64,000 nucleotides of DNA from Limihaloglobus sulfuriphilus (GCF_001999965.1 NZ_CP019646.1:930001-994000), one strand, 5' to 3'. Shown: positions 18,116-27,409, counted from the first letter of the stretch. The notes: a model not told the origin generated them from the letters alone. Program-made: numbers and translations.

Positions 18116-19579
18116 ATGGCAAAATTAACAAAACTTGACGATATCGTGTCTTTATGCAAACGGCGGGGATTTATTTTCCAGTCCAGTGAAATTTATGGAG
18201 GCCTGGCAAGCTGTTACGATTACGGCCCGCTGGGGTGTGAACTCAAACGTAATGTACGCCAGGCATGGTGGAAAGCCATGGTTCAGATGCGTGATGATGT
18301 TGTTGGGCTGGACAGCTCCATTCTTATGCATCCGCTTATCTGGAAAGCCTCGGGACATGCGGATCATTTCAGTGACTTGATTGTAGAATGCAAAAAGTGC
18401 CATACACGCACAAGAGTTGACCATCTCACAGACAAAGACGGTCGCACTGCTGAAGAGAGCGGCGGTGAACCGGCAGATACAAAAGACAAGGTTTGTCCCA
18501 ATTGCGGTACAGTGGGTAATTTCACCGAGCCGATGGCGTTTAAGCTCATGTTCGAGACTGAGATGGGTGCTAATGCCGACGACCGGATGACGCTTTACAT
18601 GCGGCCGGAGACGGCTCAGGGCATTTTTGCCAATTTCCGTAACGTTCTGGATACTACCCGTGTTAAGGTTCCTTTTGGTATAGCCCAGATCGGCAAGAGT
18701 TTTCGAAATGAAGTAACAACCAAGGCTTTTATCTTCCGTACACGGGAATTTGAGCAGGGAGAGATAGAGTTTTTCTGCGAGCCGGGAACAGATGACCAGT
18801 GGTATGAGCACTGGAAGCAGCAGCGTTTTGACTGGTATGTAAGCCTTGGCATAAACCCGGATAACCTGCGTATGAGAGATCATGCCCAAGACGAGCTGGC
18901 GCACTACGCAAAGGGCTGTGTCGATATTGAGTACAGATTCCCCTTTGGTTCGGGCGACTGGCAGGAGCTTGAGGGAATAGCAAATCGGACTGATTATGAT
19001 CTTCGCCAGCATCAGCGAGGAATGCGGTCTATAAATGACTGGATTGAAGCCGGGCGAGATCTTACCAAAATAGAGCTTAAAGAAGAATCGCAGGATTATC
19101 ACAAAGGTCCGCTGTCATATTTTGATGAGCAGCAGAAAAAACGCTATATCCCTTATGTTATAGAGCCAAGTGCCGGCATAGACCGCAGCACCCTTGCTTT
19201 TCTTGTCGATGCTTACGATGAAGAAGAGCTTGAGGGCGGCCCGAGGAATCTGCTGCGTTTCCATCCCGACCTGGCACCGGTTAAGGCGGCGGTTTTCCCG
19301 CTGGTTAAGCGCGACGGCATGCCGGATATCGCCAGAAATATCTGTGACGGCTTGAAAAAACATTTTGCCGCTTTTTATGATGAAAAAGGCGCAATAGGGC
19401 GCAGATACCGCAGACAGGACGAGGCAGGCACACCGTTCTGCATCACGGTTGACGGCCAGATTAAAGAAGATAACTGCGTAACCGTAAGGCACCGTGACAC
19501 CATGGTTCAGGAACGGGTGAATGTCGATCAGGTACTGAATTACCTCCGTGACGGCATGGATAACTGGATGGATAAGTAA
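18116..19579 (+). CDS. glyS: Glycyl-tRNA synthetase, dimeric type
   Basis: A 487-residue class II synthetase of the alpha2 type that is found in archaea, eukaryotes and some bacteria, and not the bacterial alpha2beta2 form. It begins MAKLTKLDDIVSLCKRRGF, has YDYGPLGCELKRN, an insertion with two zinc-like CxxC pairs (CKKCHT, CPNCGT), motif 2 around FRNEVTTKAFIFRTREFEQGE, and motif 3 around EPSAGIDRSTLAFL. The C-terminal anticodon domain ends with TVRHRDTMVQERV. A promoter and leader hairpin lie upstream. Confidence 0.96.
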   Translation: MAKLTKLDDIVSLCKRRGFIFQSSEIYGGLASCYDYGPLGCELKRNVRQAWWKAMVQMRDDVVGLDSSILMHPLIWKASGHADHFSDLIVECKKCHTRTRVDHLTDKDGRTAEESGGEPADTKDKVCPNCGTVGNFTEPMAFKLMFETEMGANADDRMTLYMRPETAQGIFANFRNVLDTTRVKVPFGIAQIGKSFRNEVTTKAFIFRTREFEQGEIEFFCEPGTDDQWYEHWKQQRFDWYVSLGINPDNLRMRDHAQDELAHYAKGCVDIEYRFPFGSGDWQELEGIANRTDYDLRQHQRGMRSINDWIEAGRDLTKIELKEESQDYHKGPLSYFDEQQKKRYIPYVIEPSAGIDRSTLAFLVDAYDEEELEGGPRNLLRFHPDLAPVKAAVFPLVKRDGMPDIARNICDGLKKHFAAFYDEKGAIGRRYRRQDEAGTPFCITVDGQIKEDNCVTVRHRDTMVQERVNVDQVLNYLRDGMDNWMDK

Positions 19580-19648
19580 TCTGTAACGGATTGTATTGCG
19601 GTAGATGCAGTATTCTGATAGAATAATTATTCCAAATTTGAGGCTATA

Positions 19649-20107
19649 ATGATAATCGACGATGTTCAAAATTCAGGGTTTTACAAAGGGATATCACCTT
19701 TAATAGATGAGGCTCTTGACCTGCTCGCAGCGGAAGACTTTCTTTCCAAACCTGACGGTGAGTATTCGGTTCAGGGCCGCGAGCTCTTTTATATAGTCCA
19801 GCGATACCCAACCAAACCGGTATCGGAGGGCTTTTTCGAAACCCACAAAAAATACATAGATATCCAGCTTGTCGTTTCGGGCTCTGAAATGATCGGTTAT
19901 GCAAACCGCAAAGACCTTGCAGTAAAAGATGCTTACGACGAATCACGTGATCTGGAGTTCTACGAAAGGCCCGAAACATTTACACCGGTAAACTTCAGCC
20001 GCGGCACCTTCGGCATATTCTGGCCGCAGGATGGGCACATGCCGGGAAGGTCCGACAAAGAAAAATCCGATGTCTGTAAAGTAGTTTTCAAGGTAAGATA
20101 CGAATAA
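19649..20107 (+). CDS. YhcH/YjgK/YiaL family protein
   Basis: A 152-residue member of the YhcH/EbgC cupin-like family, linked in other bacteria to metabolism of sialic acid or other sugars; its precise reaction is not agreed. Family blocks seen are FETHKKYIDIQLVVSGSEMIGYA and FGIFWPQDGHMPG, with conserved His and acidic residues in the barrel. It is the last gene with the usual local codon use before the AT-rich restriction-modification island, which starts 8 bases after it. Confidence 0.88.
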   Translation: MIIDDVQNSGFYKGISPLIDEALDLLAAEDFLSKPDGEYSVQGRELFYIVQRYPTKPVSEGFFETHKKYIDIQLVVSGSEMIGYANRKDLAVKDAYDESRDLEFYERPETFTPVNFSRGTFGIFWPQDGHMPGRSDKEKSDVCKVVFKVRYE

Positions 20108-20114
20108 TAGAATA

Positions 20115-21044
20115 ATGACTATTGAGGTTAAACAAAACTATATAAAGTCACCGCTAAATTACATTGGTGGTAAATATAGGCTGTTGGGGCAGATACTGCC
20201 TTTATTTCCTCAAAAAATCAAAACTTTCTTTGATCTTTTTGCTGGAGGCTGTAACGTTGGAATTAACACTGATGCCGCTAGTTTATGTTTTAATGACAAT
20301 CTTACGTACCTTGTTGATATGTATAAAGCTTTTCTTGAGAAGGGAATGTACCGGACGCTTGATCATGTCGAAAAAAGGATTTTTGAATTTGACTTGTCTA
20401 AAACCAATAGAGATGGATATTTAAAATTGCGTAAATTATACAATATTAAAAGAGACCCTTTAGATTTATTTGTTCTAATTGCGTATTCTTTTAATCACCA
20501 GATCAGGTTTAACAATTTACATGATTTCAATAATCCATTTGGTACAAATAAGAGCAGTTTTAATAATAATATGAGAAATAACCTTATTTCTTTTATTAGC
20601 AGGCTTGAAGCCTGCGATGTTTATTTCTCAGACAAGCGGTTTCAAGATTTTGATTTCACTCAAATCACTGAAGATGATTTTGTTTACTGCGACCCTCCAT
20701 ACTTAATAACAACAGGAACTTACAACGATGGCAGGAGGGGATTTGGCGGTTGGAGCGATACAGACGAATATCAGCTTTTGGCCGTCTTAGACAATTTACA
20801 TAAAAAGAGCGTTCGTTTTGCCCTCTCAAATGTACTGTTACATAAGGGTAAATTTAATTACATCCTGAATGATTGGCTGGATAAAAATCCAGCATTTTGT
20901 GTGAATCATATTAACTACAATTACTCCAATTCTAATTACCAGACGTTAGTCAGGGATGTGAGTGCTACTAAGGAGGTTCTGATAACTAACTATAAGCCAG
21001 ACATTCGTTCTGAAAAAGATCTTTTCAGTTGTTTAGAGTATTGA
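20115..21044 (+). CDS. DNA adenine methyltransferase, D12 class (first of two)
   Basis: A 309-residue N6-adenine DNA methyltransferase of the Dam/D12 class. SPLNYIGGKYRLLGQIL at the N-terminus and DLFAGGCNVGIN form the S-adenosylmethionine site, and VYCDPPYL is the catalytic DPPY motif near residue 195. Codon use is much richer in A and T than in the flanking genes. It is followed 2 bases later by a second methyltransferase and then a FokI-type endonuclease, so it is one of the protective methylases of a type IIS system. Two methylases are expected because the recognition site of such enzymes is asymmetric and each strand needs its own mark. Confidence 0.92.
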   Translation: MTIEVKQNYIKSPLNYIGGKYRLLGQILPLFPQKIKTFFDLFAGGCNVGINTDAASLCFNDNLTYLVDMYKAFLEKGMYRTLDHVEKRIFEFDLSKTNRDGYLKLRKLYNIKRDPLDLFVLIAYSFNHQIRFNNLHDFNNPFGTNKSSFNNNMRNNLISFISRLEACDVYFSDKRFQDFDFTQITEDDFVYCDPPYLITTGTYNDGRRGFGGWSDTDEYQLLAVLDNLHKKSVRFALSNVLLHKGKFNYILNDWLDKNPAFCVNHINYNYSNSNYQTLVRDVSATKEVLITNYKPDIRSEKDLFSCLEY

Positions 21045-21046
21045 CT

Positions 21047-22108
21047 ATGAGATTTATTGGAAATAAAGAAAATCTTGTAGAAACAATTTATTCAGTTATA
21101 TCTGATAAAAAGATCAGTGGAGATTCTTTTTTTGATGCCTGTGCAGGTACTGTGAGTGTGGCCAGGTATTTCAAGAATAAAGACTACAGAGTCGTAACTT
21201 CTGATTTGTTATATTTTTCATATGTCCTTCAAAGGGCATATATTGTTAATAATTCAGAACTGTCATTTAGTAAGTTATTAAATACTATTGAGAGCAAAAA
21301 ACAGAGTCTTTTTTCTTCTCCTTTAGAAATGGTAGTTAACTATCTGAATCACATAAAACCGATTAAAGGGTTTGTTTCCGTGAATTATACTCCGGGCGGA
21401 ACAGATCATTTGGATATCCCGCGGATGTATTACAGTGATTATAATGGAAAAAAAATAGATGCTATTAGAATTAAGATAGAATATTGGAAAGCAGAAGATT
21501 TAATAAATGAAGATGAATATTATGTACTGTTGGCCTGTCTTATAGAAACAGTTCCTTTTTATGCCAACATCACAGGAGTTTATGCAGCATTTTGTAAAAA
21601 GTGGGATCCGAGGGCTTTGAAAAAGATTATTCTTAGGCCAATTGGTTTAGTGTTGAATCATCGCAATAACGAATCATATAATCAAGACTCGGCAAGCCTA
21701 TTAGAACATATCGATACAGACATTCTATATATAGACCCACCTTATAACCAAAGGCAATATGCTCCAAATTATCATATTTTAGAAACAATTGCCAGATATG
21801 ATCAGCCGAATATAAGAGGGGTTAGTGGTATGCGGAATTATAGACATCAGAAGTCGCGATTCTGCAATAAAAACACAGCTTTAAACGAGTTGGCATATTA
21901 TGCTAAAAAGGGCAATTTTAAAACTTTAATATTGAGTTACAACAGTGAGGGAATTATGCCTGAAAAGGACATCTTATCTGTCCTTTCTGATTTTGGAAAT
22001 GTCGAATTGCTTGAATTTGATTATTTGAGATATAAAAGCAATAATGGGAAAAGTAATCGAAATAAGAAATATGTCAAAGAGCAACTATACATATTGAGGA
22101 AAACATGA
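21047..22108 (+). CDS. DNA adenine methyltransferase, D12 class (second of two)
   Basis: A 353-residue adenine methyltransferase. It begins MRFIGNKENLVETI, a start typical of D12-class enzymes in type IIS systems, then DSFFDACAGTVSVARYF for cofactor binding, and LYIDPPYNQRQYAPNYH with the DPPY motif near residue 230. I chose ATG 21047 because it begins this conserved block and lies 2 bases after the preceding stop. It overlaps the endonuclease start by 4 bases. In FokI systems the two methylase domains are fused in one protein; here they are separate polypeptides of 309 and 353 residues. The strand each one modifies cannot be told from sequence alone. Confidence 0.92.
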   Translation: MRFIGNKENLVETIYSVISDKKISGDSFFDACAGTVSVARYFKNKDYRVVTSDLLYFSYVLQRAYIVNNSELSFSKLLNTIESKKQSLFSSPLEMVVNYLNHIKPIKGFVSVNYTPGGTDHLDIPRMYYSDYNGKKIDAIRIKIEYWKAEDLINEDEYYVLLACLIETVPFYANITGVYAAFCKKWDPRALKKIILRPIGLVLNHRNNESYNQDSASLLEHIDTDILYIDPPYNQRQYAPNYHILETIARYDQPNIRGVSGMRNYRHQKSRFCNKNTALNELAYYAKKGNFKTLILSYNSEGIMPEKDILSVLSDFGNVELLEFDYLRYKSNNGKSNRNKKYVKEQLYILRKT

Positions 22109-23412
22109 GACCACGTGGTTGGATACAGGACAGCGGTAGTTTTGAAAATTTGATAAAAGTTGTTGAACTTTTTGATAAGAATTCCACTACAAATAAATTA
22201 TTGACTAACAAGTTTATCCGTGACAAGGTTTTGAATTTGGATTGTCAGGAATATTTAGTTAAATCTTTGTTAAATGAAGATGGTTATAAGAATAACCCTT
22301 TAATTGAATATAAAGCATTGGTTGGTTCAAGGACAAATAAGGAGGAAGTTGACGGTTTAATTCAGGTTCTAATACCAGGGCAAAGCAGGCTTGGTATTGT
22401 TGATTGGGCTTGTGATAACTTTATACGACTTGCTTATACTTTTAATTATCTCCAGTATAGTGAGAAAAATGATAGTTTTAGCATAACTGAAGTTGGATTA
22501 AAGTTAGCTAATGCAAATAATCTTGAAGAAAAATTTGAAATCATAAAACATTCTTTACTCTCATATCCACCAGTAACAAGAATTTTAGAGCTGCTAAATG
22601 TCCAGTATCAAAATTCTCAAGAACCATCATTAACTAAGTATGAAATTGGTAGAGAGTTAGGTTTTAAGGGTGAAGCCGGCTTTACATCATATTCCCAGAA
22701 AACAGTTGTGCATGCATTGTCCTGTGCCGAGTCAAACCCAGAAAGAACAAAAATCAAAAATAATTGGGAGGGCTCGAGCGATAAATACGCAAGAATGATA
22801 TCTAAGTGGTTATGTCACAATCAAGTTGGCTGGGTACAAACTGCTCGTAAAAAAATCACGGTACAAATAGGCGAGAAGAAATTTACAAGCCAGCTTAAAT
22901 CTTATCAGATAACTTTAGAGGGCATAAAGATTTTTAAACTAAGCAGAGCTCATAGTAGGCATCCCGGTGTTGAAAAGTCTGTGGGTTTTGAAATGCTGTC
23001 CACAAAAGAGAATGCTAGGAACTTCTTAAGGCTAAGGCGAGCTTATATTTTAACTTCGATAAAAAACACAAAGAATCTTGCGCAAATTCAAGATTATCTG
23101 AAAGCAAACAGCATGAACGCTGTCTCCTGTGAGACCATCAAAGACGATTTAGATAATTTTGCCAGAATTGGCTTGGATATTGCTTTTTCCAACAATAAAT
23201 ACAAAATAAGAGATAAAATTATTAATTTAGAAATCCCTCAGGATTTCACAGAAGAAGATTCTCAACCAGATTATATTGAACGAAGCAAAGATATGCTAAG
23301 AAAGTACTTAGAGAAACTTGATCACGGCTATCTTGATATGCTTGACTTGGGAGCCAGTGGTAGGAAAAAATCACGGTTATTTGAAACTCGGATAGTTGAT
23401 TTATTAAAAGCG
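22105..23412 (+). pseudogene. FokI-like type IIS restriction endonuclease, N-terminal part (interrupted by IS30 element)
   Basis: Codons 1-436 of a FokI-type endonuclease. It begins MRPRGWIQDSGSFENLIKVV, aligning with the FokI start (GWVQNPGKFENLKRVV), and contains the almost invariant NNWEGSSDKYARMI at residues 219-231, plus SYPPVTRILELL and GFKGEAGFTS, all in the three-part DNA-recognition region. The frame runs on for seven residues into the inserted element and stops at 23436, giving a 443-residue protein with no nuclease domain. It could at most bind DNA. The cleavage domain continues in the same frame at 24527. The gene overlaps the upstream methylase by 4 bases, so the operon was methylase-methylase-endonuclease. 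Confidence 0.9.
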
Positions 23413-24524
23413 GATTCAACTCATAAGTGCAATTAAGTCGCCAAAATTGTGGTGAGCTGGTATACTCTCTCACTGAATTATGGTGACCTCAACGAAAGGA
23501 ACACTTATGAGAGCGTACAAGCAGCTCACCGAAGACGATCGTATCGAAATATATGCCATGAAGCAAGCAGGAAATCAACAAAAACAAATAGCTGCGGCGT
23601 TGGGCGTTTCTCCCAGCACGATCAGCAGGGAACTGGCCCGCAATACAGGTCTGCGGGGCTATCGCCCTAAGCAGGCCCAGCAAAAGGCTTTATATCGACG
23701 GATGGCCGCCCGTAAAGCAGTCAAAATGAAGCCGGAGACGATAGAATACATTGAATCCCGCCTCCGGCAGCAACATTCGCCGGAGCAGATCGCAAAACGC
23801 ATGAAAACCGATCCCCACTGGCAGGGGCCGGCCGTCAGTCATGAGCGGATTTACCAGCACATTTGGCAGGATAAAGCCCGGGGAGAAACCCTGTATACCC
23901 ATCTGCGGATTGCCGGGACCAAACAAAGAAGAAAACGAAGAAACAGCCGGGACCGGCGTGGAACGATCAAAAACAGGGTTGGTATCGAAAAACGCCCACC
24001 GGTTGTAGAGAGAAAAAACCGCATCGGGGACTGGGAAGGCGACACCGTCGTGGGGAAAAACCATCAGGGAGCCCTGGTAACCCTGGTTGACCGCAAAAGC
24101 AAGCTGACGCTGATCGGTAAGGTAGATCGTTATACCGCCGAAGCGGTTGAACGGACCATTATCGCCCTGATCGGCACGCTGCCCCGACGAACCTATACAC
24201 TGACAGTGGACAATGGCAAAGAATTTTCAAACCATGAATCTATTGCCCATAACCTTAAAATTAAGGTCTTCTTTGCCGATCCCTACAGTGCATGGCAGCG
24301 GGGCTTGAATGAGAATACCAATGGCTTGATCCGTCAGTATGTACCAAAAGGAAGTGACATCCGAATGCTGACCAATCAGAAGATTGAGCACATAATGAAT
24401 CGACTGAATAATCGACCCAGAAAATCTCTTGGATTTTTAACCCCAAATGAAGTATTCTATAAGAGGAAAAAACTAACAGGATAACAAAACAGGATTTAAC
24501 TTAATTGCACTTGGGAGTTGAATC
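23413..24524 (+). mobile_element. IS30-family insertion sequence, 1112 bp, inside the FokI-like gene
   Basis: Terminal inverted repeats of 26 bp with two mismatches lie at 23413-23438 and 24499-24524 (both start gattcaactc when read inward). The dinucleotide CG flanks both ends (23411-23412 and 24525-24526), a 2-bp target duplication as expected for IS30. Joining base 23412 to 24527 gives ...LLKARNEIVIAKHL... in one frame, which matches the FokI linker-to-nuclease junction and so fixes the ends. The transposase gene is intact. Confidence 0.92.
23507..24484 (+). CDS. IS30-family transposase
   Basis: A 325-residue DDE transposase. The N-terminal helix-turn-helix is QIAAALGVSPSTISRELARN; the catalytic acids are in IGDWEGDTVVG, LTVDNGKEFSNH and GLNENTNGLIRQYVP. 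RPRKSLGFLTPNEVF closes the protein as in other family members. I chose ATG 23507 (MRAYKQLTEDDR), which has AAAGGA upstream and the usual family start. Base composition is more GC-rich than the surrounding restriction genes, so the element arrived separately from the island. Confidence 0.95.
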   Translation: MRAYKQLTEDDRIEIYAMKQAGNQQKQIAAALGVSPSTISRELARNTGLRGYRPKQAQQKALYRRMAARKAVKMKPETIEYIESRLRQQHSPEQIAKRMKTDPHWQGPAVSHERIYQHIWQDKARGETLYTHLRIAGTKQRRKRRNSRDRRGTIKNRVGIEKRPPVVERKNRIGDWEGDTVVGKNHQGALVTLVDRKSKLTLIGKVDRYTAEAVERTIIALIGTLPRRTYTLTVDNGKEFSNHESIAHNLKIKVFFADPYSAWQRGLNENTNGLIRQYVPKGSDIRMLTNQKIEHIMNRLNNRPRKSLGFLTPNEVFYKRKKLTG

Positions 24525-24526
24525 CG

Positions 24527-24958
24527 CGAAATGAGATTGTTATTGCCAAACATTTGTCAGGCGGTAACCGTCCAGAGATTGTATGTTATCATCCTGAAGA
24601 TAAACCAGACCATGGATTGATATTAGACAGCAAAGCATATAAGTCGGGATTTACTATCCCTTCTGGCGAACGTGACAAAATGGTGAGATATATTGAAGAA
24701 TACATAACTAAAAATCAATTGCAAAACCCTAACGAATGGTGGAAAAATTTAAAAGGAGCCGAGTATCCTGGAATAGTAGGATTTGGTTTTATTTCGAATA
24801 GCTTCCTTGGACACTACCGTAAACAGTTAGACTATATTATGAGGCGTACGAAGATAAAAGGTAGCTCGATTACTACAGAACATTTATTAAAAACCGTAGA
24901 AGATGTTCTGTCAGAAAAGGGTAACGTTATTGACTTTTTTAAATATTTTTTAGAATAG
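24527..24958 (+). pseudogene. FokI-like endonuclease, C-terminal cleavage domain (separated by IS30)
   Basis: Codons 437-579 of the rebuilt gene. The segment HLSGGNRPEIV, then HGLILDSKAYKSGF, corresponds to the FokI catalytic core. Numbered in the rebuilt protein, Glu453, Asp470 and Lys472 fall three positions after FokI Asp450, Asp467 and Lys469. Asp486 and Arg490 match FokI Asp483 and Arg487, which form the cleavage-domain dimer interface. NPNEWWKNL is also shared. Without the N-terminal part there is no proper start; a TTG at 24518 in the IS end is in frame but badly placed for a ribosome site. The first acid is Glu where FokI has Asp. Confidence 0.9.
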
Positions 24959-25003
24959 TTCTATTATTGACAATTAGTTAGTCTTAAATAAGGCAAAATC
25001 TTA

Positions 25004-26515
25004 ATGGCACAATATTATACAAGCAAGATAAATCAGCTTGCCGGGCACAACGGCGAAGAGGTCACAATAGCCGGCTGGCTGCAAAAGAGCCGAAGCGGCG
25101 GAAAAGTCTTATTCTTAGTGATTCGCGACGGCAGCGGATTCTGTCAGTGCATCGTTGAAAAGGCCATGGTCAGTGGTGAGCTTTTTTCTGAACTGAAACA
25201 CCTTGGGCAGGAATCTTCTCTCTGTATTACCGGCCAGGTACGCAAAGACGAGAGAAGCGTTGGAGGCTATGAGATCTTAGTCTCTGAGGCAAAGGTTTTT
25301 TGTGATACCAAAGATTACCCCATAACGCCTAAGCCGCATGGCGTTGAGTTTCTTATGGCCAACCGGCACCTGCATTTAAGGTCGCAGAGGCAGTGGGCAC
25401 TGAACCGTGTCCGCCATACTGTCATCGCCGCAATACGTGATTTTTTCAACACGAATGACTTTATCCTTATTGATACGCCGATTTTTACTACCGCTGCCGG
25501 TGAGGGCGAGCAGAATCTGTTCAATGTCGATTATTTCGGCGAAACAGCCTGTCTCTCTCAGACGGGACAGCTTTATCTTGAGTGCGGGGCATTGAGCCAC
25601 GGCAGGGTTTACTGTTTTGGTCCGACTTTTCGGGCAGAAAAGAGTAAAACCCGCCGCCATCTAACAGAGTTCTGGATGGTTGAGCCGGAAGTTGCCTTTA
25701 TCACGCTTGATGAGCTTATGGAGCTTGCCGAGGATTTCGTTTGCTCAATCATAAAGGCTGTGCTTGAGAATAATATTTCCGATCTTGAACTTCTGGGCTC
25801 AGATATTGAATCATTGCGGAAAATAAAAAAGCCTTTCTACAGGCTTACATATTCTGAAGCTGTAGATATTCTGACCGGCCCCAAAGCGGCTAAATATCTT
25901 GAAGATGAACTAATCTCTCTTAGTTCTTCACTTGAAGATGCGGAGAACAAGCTGGCAGAACTTACAGAAACTCAGTCCCAGGCGAAGAAGCAATGGCAAA
26001 AGGATAAAGCCGCGGCAGAGATAATAGAGATTAACTCTGCGATAGCAGAGCTCAAACGCAGGATTGAGAACAATCCCAAACATGCCAGACTTGCAGCCGG
26101 ATTTCAATGGGGCAAGGATCTTGGCGGCTCAGACGAGACAATCATCTCCATGATGCATGACCGGCCGGTTTTTGTAACGCATTACCCCAAAGACGTAAAG
26201 GCGTTTTACATGAAATCAAACGAATCAGACGCAGGTGTGGTGGACAACTTCGATATGCTCGCTCCGGCAGGTTTTGGCGAGATAATAGGCGGTTCGATGA
26301 GAGAAGACAGCTATGAGATGCTGCTTGAGAGGATCAATGAGAAGGGATATAACCCCCAGGACTATTCGTGGTATCTTGATCTGCGTAAGTACGGCTCTGT
26401 CCCTCACGGCGGCTTTGGCCTGGGCGTAGAGCGTACAATAGCATGGCTTACCGGAGAAAAGCATATTCGCCAGTGTATAGCATTTCCGCGTCTGATGGAT
26501 AAAATAGAGATATGA
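25004..26515 (+). CDS. asnS: Asparaginyl-tRNA synthetase with coiled-coil insertion
   Basis: A 503-residue class IIb synthetase. The OB-fold anticodon domain (about 1-110) starts TIAGWLQKSRSGGKVLFLVIRDG; the catalytic domain has TPIFTTAAGEGEQNLF, FGPTFRAEKSKTRRHLTEFWMVEPE (motif 2) and GGFGLGVERTIAWL (motif 3). Bacterial AsnRS are usually about 465 residues. The excess is a charged, heptad-like segment at about 291-365 (YLEDELISLSSSLEDAENKL and KRRIENN), inserted between motifs 2 and 3. It is the first host-like gene after the restriction island. Confidence 0.95.
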   Translation: MAQYYTSKINQLAGHNGEEVTIAGWLQKSRSGGKVLFLVIRDGSGFCQCIVEKAMVSGELFSELKHLGQESSLCITGQVRKDERSVGGYEILVSEAKVFCDTKDYPITPKPHGVEFLMANRHLHLRSQRQWALNRVRHTVIAAIRDFFNTNDFILIDTPIFTTAAGEGEQNLFNVDYFGETACLSQTGQLYLECGALSHGRVYCFGPTFRAEKSKTRRHLTEFWMVEPEVAFITLDELMELAEDFVCSIIKAVLENNISDLELLGSDIESLRKIKKPFYRLTYSEAVDILTGPKAAKYLEDELISLSSSLEDAENKLAELTETQSQAKKQWQKDKAAAEIIEINSAIAELKRRIENNPKHARLAAGFQWGKDLGGSDETIISMMHDRPVFVTHYPKDVKAFYMKSNESDAGVVDNFDMLAPAGFGEIIGGSMREDSYEMLLERINEKGYNPQDYSWYLDLRKYGSVPHGGFGLGVERTIAWLTGEKHIRQCIAFPRLMDKIEI

Positions 26516-26538
26516 TTACGACAATTTGGTTTACTTAA

Positions 26539-27390
26539 ATGGCAACCTGGACAACTACCAGACTTCTTGAATGGATGGAACAGTACTTTACCGGCAAGGA
26601 TGTTGACTCTCCCCGGCTTACAGCGGAGATGCTGCTTTCGCACGTTCTTAACATGAAAAGAATTGAGCTGTACATGCATTTCGAAAAACCGGTACCGCAG
26701 GATAAACTTGATACTCTGCGGCAGATGGTTAAGGAAGTGGGAGAGCATAAACCTGTTGCTTATATTGTCGGATACAGGGAGTTTTATTCGCTGCGTATAA
26801 ACGTAAAGCCGGGCTGTTTGATTCCGCGGCCGGAAACGGAAATGCTTGTTCAGCACTCAATTGACCTGATCCGCAGCAAGAGTATAACGCGTGTGCTTGA
26901 TCTTTGCACCGGCAGCGGCTGTATAGCCGCGGCGATCGCTCATAACTGCCCGGAAGTTGAGCTTACTGCTTCAGACATATCAGAAAAAGCCCTTGAGACG
27001 GCACGAGAAAACGCAGAAAATCATTCACTGAAAAATATCACTATTACAAAGTCCGACCTTTTTGAAAACATTGAGGGCAAATTCGAGCTTATAGTGTCGA
27101 ATCCGCCTTATATAAAGTCGTCTGAAATACAGCGGCTTGATAAGAATGTTGCCGCTCACGAACCCTTAGAAGCTCTAAACGGCGGAGATGACGGCCTTGA
27201 TGTTTACAGGAAGATTATAAAAAAACTGCCTGACTACCTCGAAAAGCAGGGCATGGTGATATTCGAGATAGGATTCGATCAGGCTGAAGCGGTAACAAAA
27301 CTGCTTGAAGAACAGGCGTTTATAGATGTAAAATCATTCAAAGATACAGCAGGAAAATGGAGAATGGTAACAGCTGTATCTCCGGCTTAA
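26539..27390 (+). CDS. prmC: Peptide chain release factor N5-glutamine methyltransferase
   Basis: A 283-residue PrmC/HemK enzyme that methylates the GGQ glutamine of release factors. The N-terminal helical domain (SPRLTAEMLLSHVLN) leads to the Rossmann fold with RVLDLCTGSGCIAAAIA and the catalytic IVSNPPYIK. PRPETEMLVQ lies between them as usual. It follows asnS by 23 bases and precedes the SGNH gene by 19, so the three may share a transcript. Confidence 0.94.
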   Translation: MATWTTTRLLEWMEQYFTGKDVDSPRLTAEMLLSHVLNMKRIELYMHFEKPVPQDKLDTLRQMVKEVGEHKPVAYIVGYREFYSLRINVKPGCLIPRPETEMLVQHSIDLIRSKSITRVLDLCTGSGCIAAAIAHNCPEVELTASDISEKALETARENAENHSLKNITITKSDLFENIEGKFELIVSNPPYIKSSEIQRLDKNVAAHEPLEALNGGDDGLDVYRKIIKKLPDYLEKQGMVIFEIGFDQAEAVTKLLEEQAFIDVKSFKDTAGKWRMVTAVSPA

Positions 27391-27409
27391 ATAATAAAAG
27401 GATAATATC

